Shown one piece after another: positions 6,245 through 6,245 of a stretch of DNA of 6,245 bases (its first letter is position 1; every line of letters begins with the position of its first letter). Below the pieces are notes generated by a model. That model made no database searches, was not told the DNA's origin, and saw nothing but the letters and a program-made list of their open reading frames with translations. The stretch lies in contig DFBN01000081.1 in the NCBI GenBank assembly GCA_002366635.1, forward strand, positions 2,135 to 8,379. The letters are read 5' to 3'. Source of the DNA: Caldifarciminota bacterium UBA3079 (GTDB lineage Bacteria; Hydrothermota; Tepidihabitantia; Tepidihabitantales; Tepidihabitantaceae). The position numbers and the translations under genes are program-made.

Positions 6245-6245
6245 T

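Noticed and set aside
1..6245. CRISPR array, insertion sequence or riboswitch
   Set aside because: No regularly spaced repeats, transposase motifs or terminal inverted repeats, and leaders are too short for a riboswitch.

Overview
This looks like bacterial chromosomal DNA of moderate GC content. Its genes are tightly packed and all confident ones lie on the minus strand. The evidence for Bacteria is sigma70-type promoters, Shine-Dalgarno sites and a tRNA-Pro with the bacterial C1-G72 end. The organism probably makes a [NiFe] hydrogenase, because it encodes the maturation proteins HypD and HypE. The gene set and style would fit a little-studied, perhaps thermophilic or anaerobic lineage (for example a WOR-3-like candidate phylum). 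That is a low-confidence guess and cannot be settled from this window.

Reading in the direction of transcription (right to left), the first unit is hypD - hypE - an EGY-like M50 membrane metalloprotease - pcm. The first three genes overlap or nearly abut (8 nt overlap, then 2 nt gap), and pcm follows after 43 nt. A near-consensus promoter sits directly on the start of hypD, placed so that the predicted mRNA would begin at the hypD ATG itself (leaderless).

The second unit is tRNA-Pro(CGG) - hpt - ade. Its promoter overlaps the last codons of pcm. The tRNA is the first gene of the transcript, and hpt starts only 19 nt after its 3' end. hpt and ade overlap by 20 nt and together form a purine salvage path: adenine to hypoxanthine (adenine deaminase), then hypoxanthine to IMP (Hpt). 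ade runs off the left edge after 408 codons.

The right-hand 400 bases hold no confident gene. They contain an imperfect direct repeat, a rightward reading frame that stays open to the window edge but lacks good start signals, and at the very edge a perfect TTGACA-N16-TATAAT promoter pointing rightward. All three promoters found use a 16-nt spacer.

I do not see a wholly new system here. The most interesting points are the predicted leaderless hypD transcript, the tRNA-led purine salvage operon, and the linkage of HypDE with a membrane protease and a protein-repair methyltransferase.
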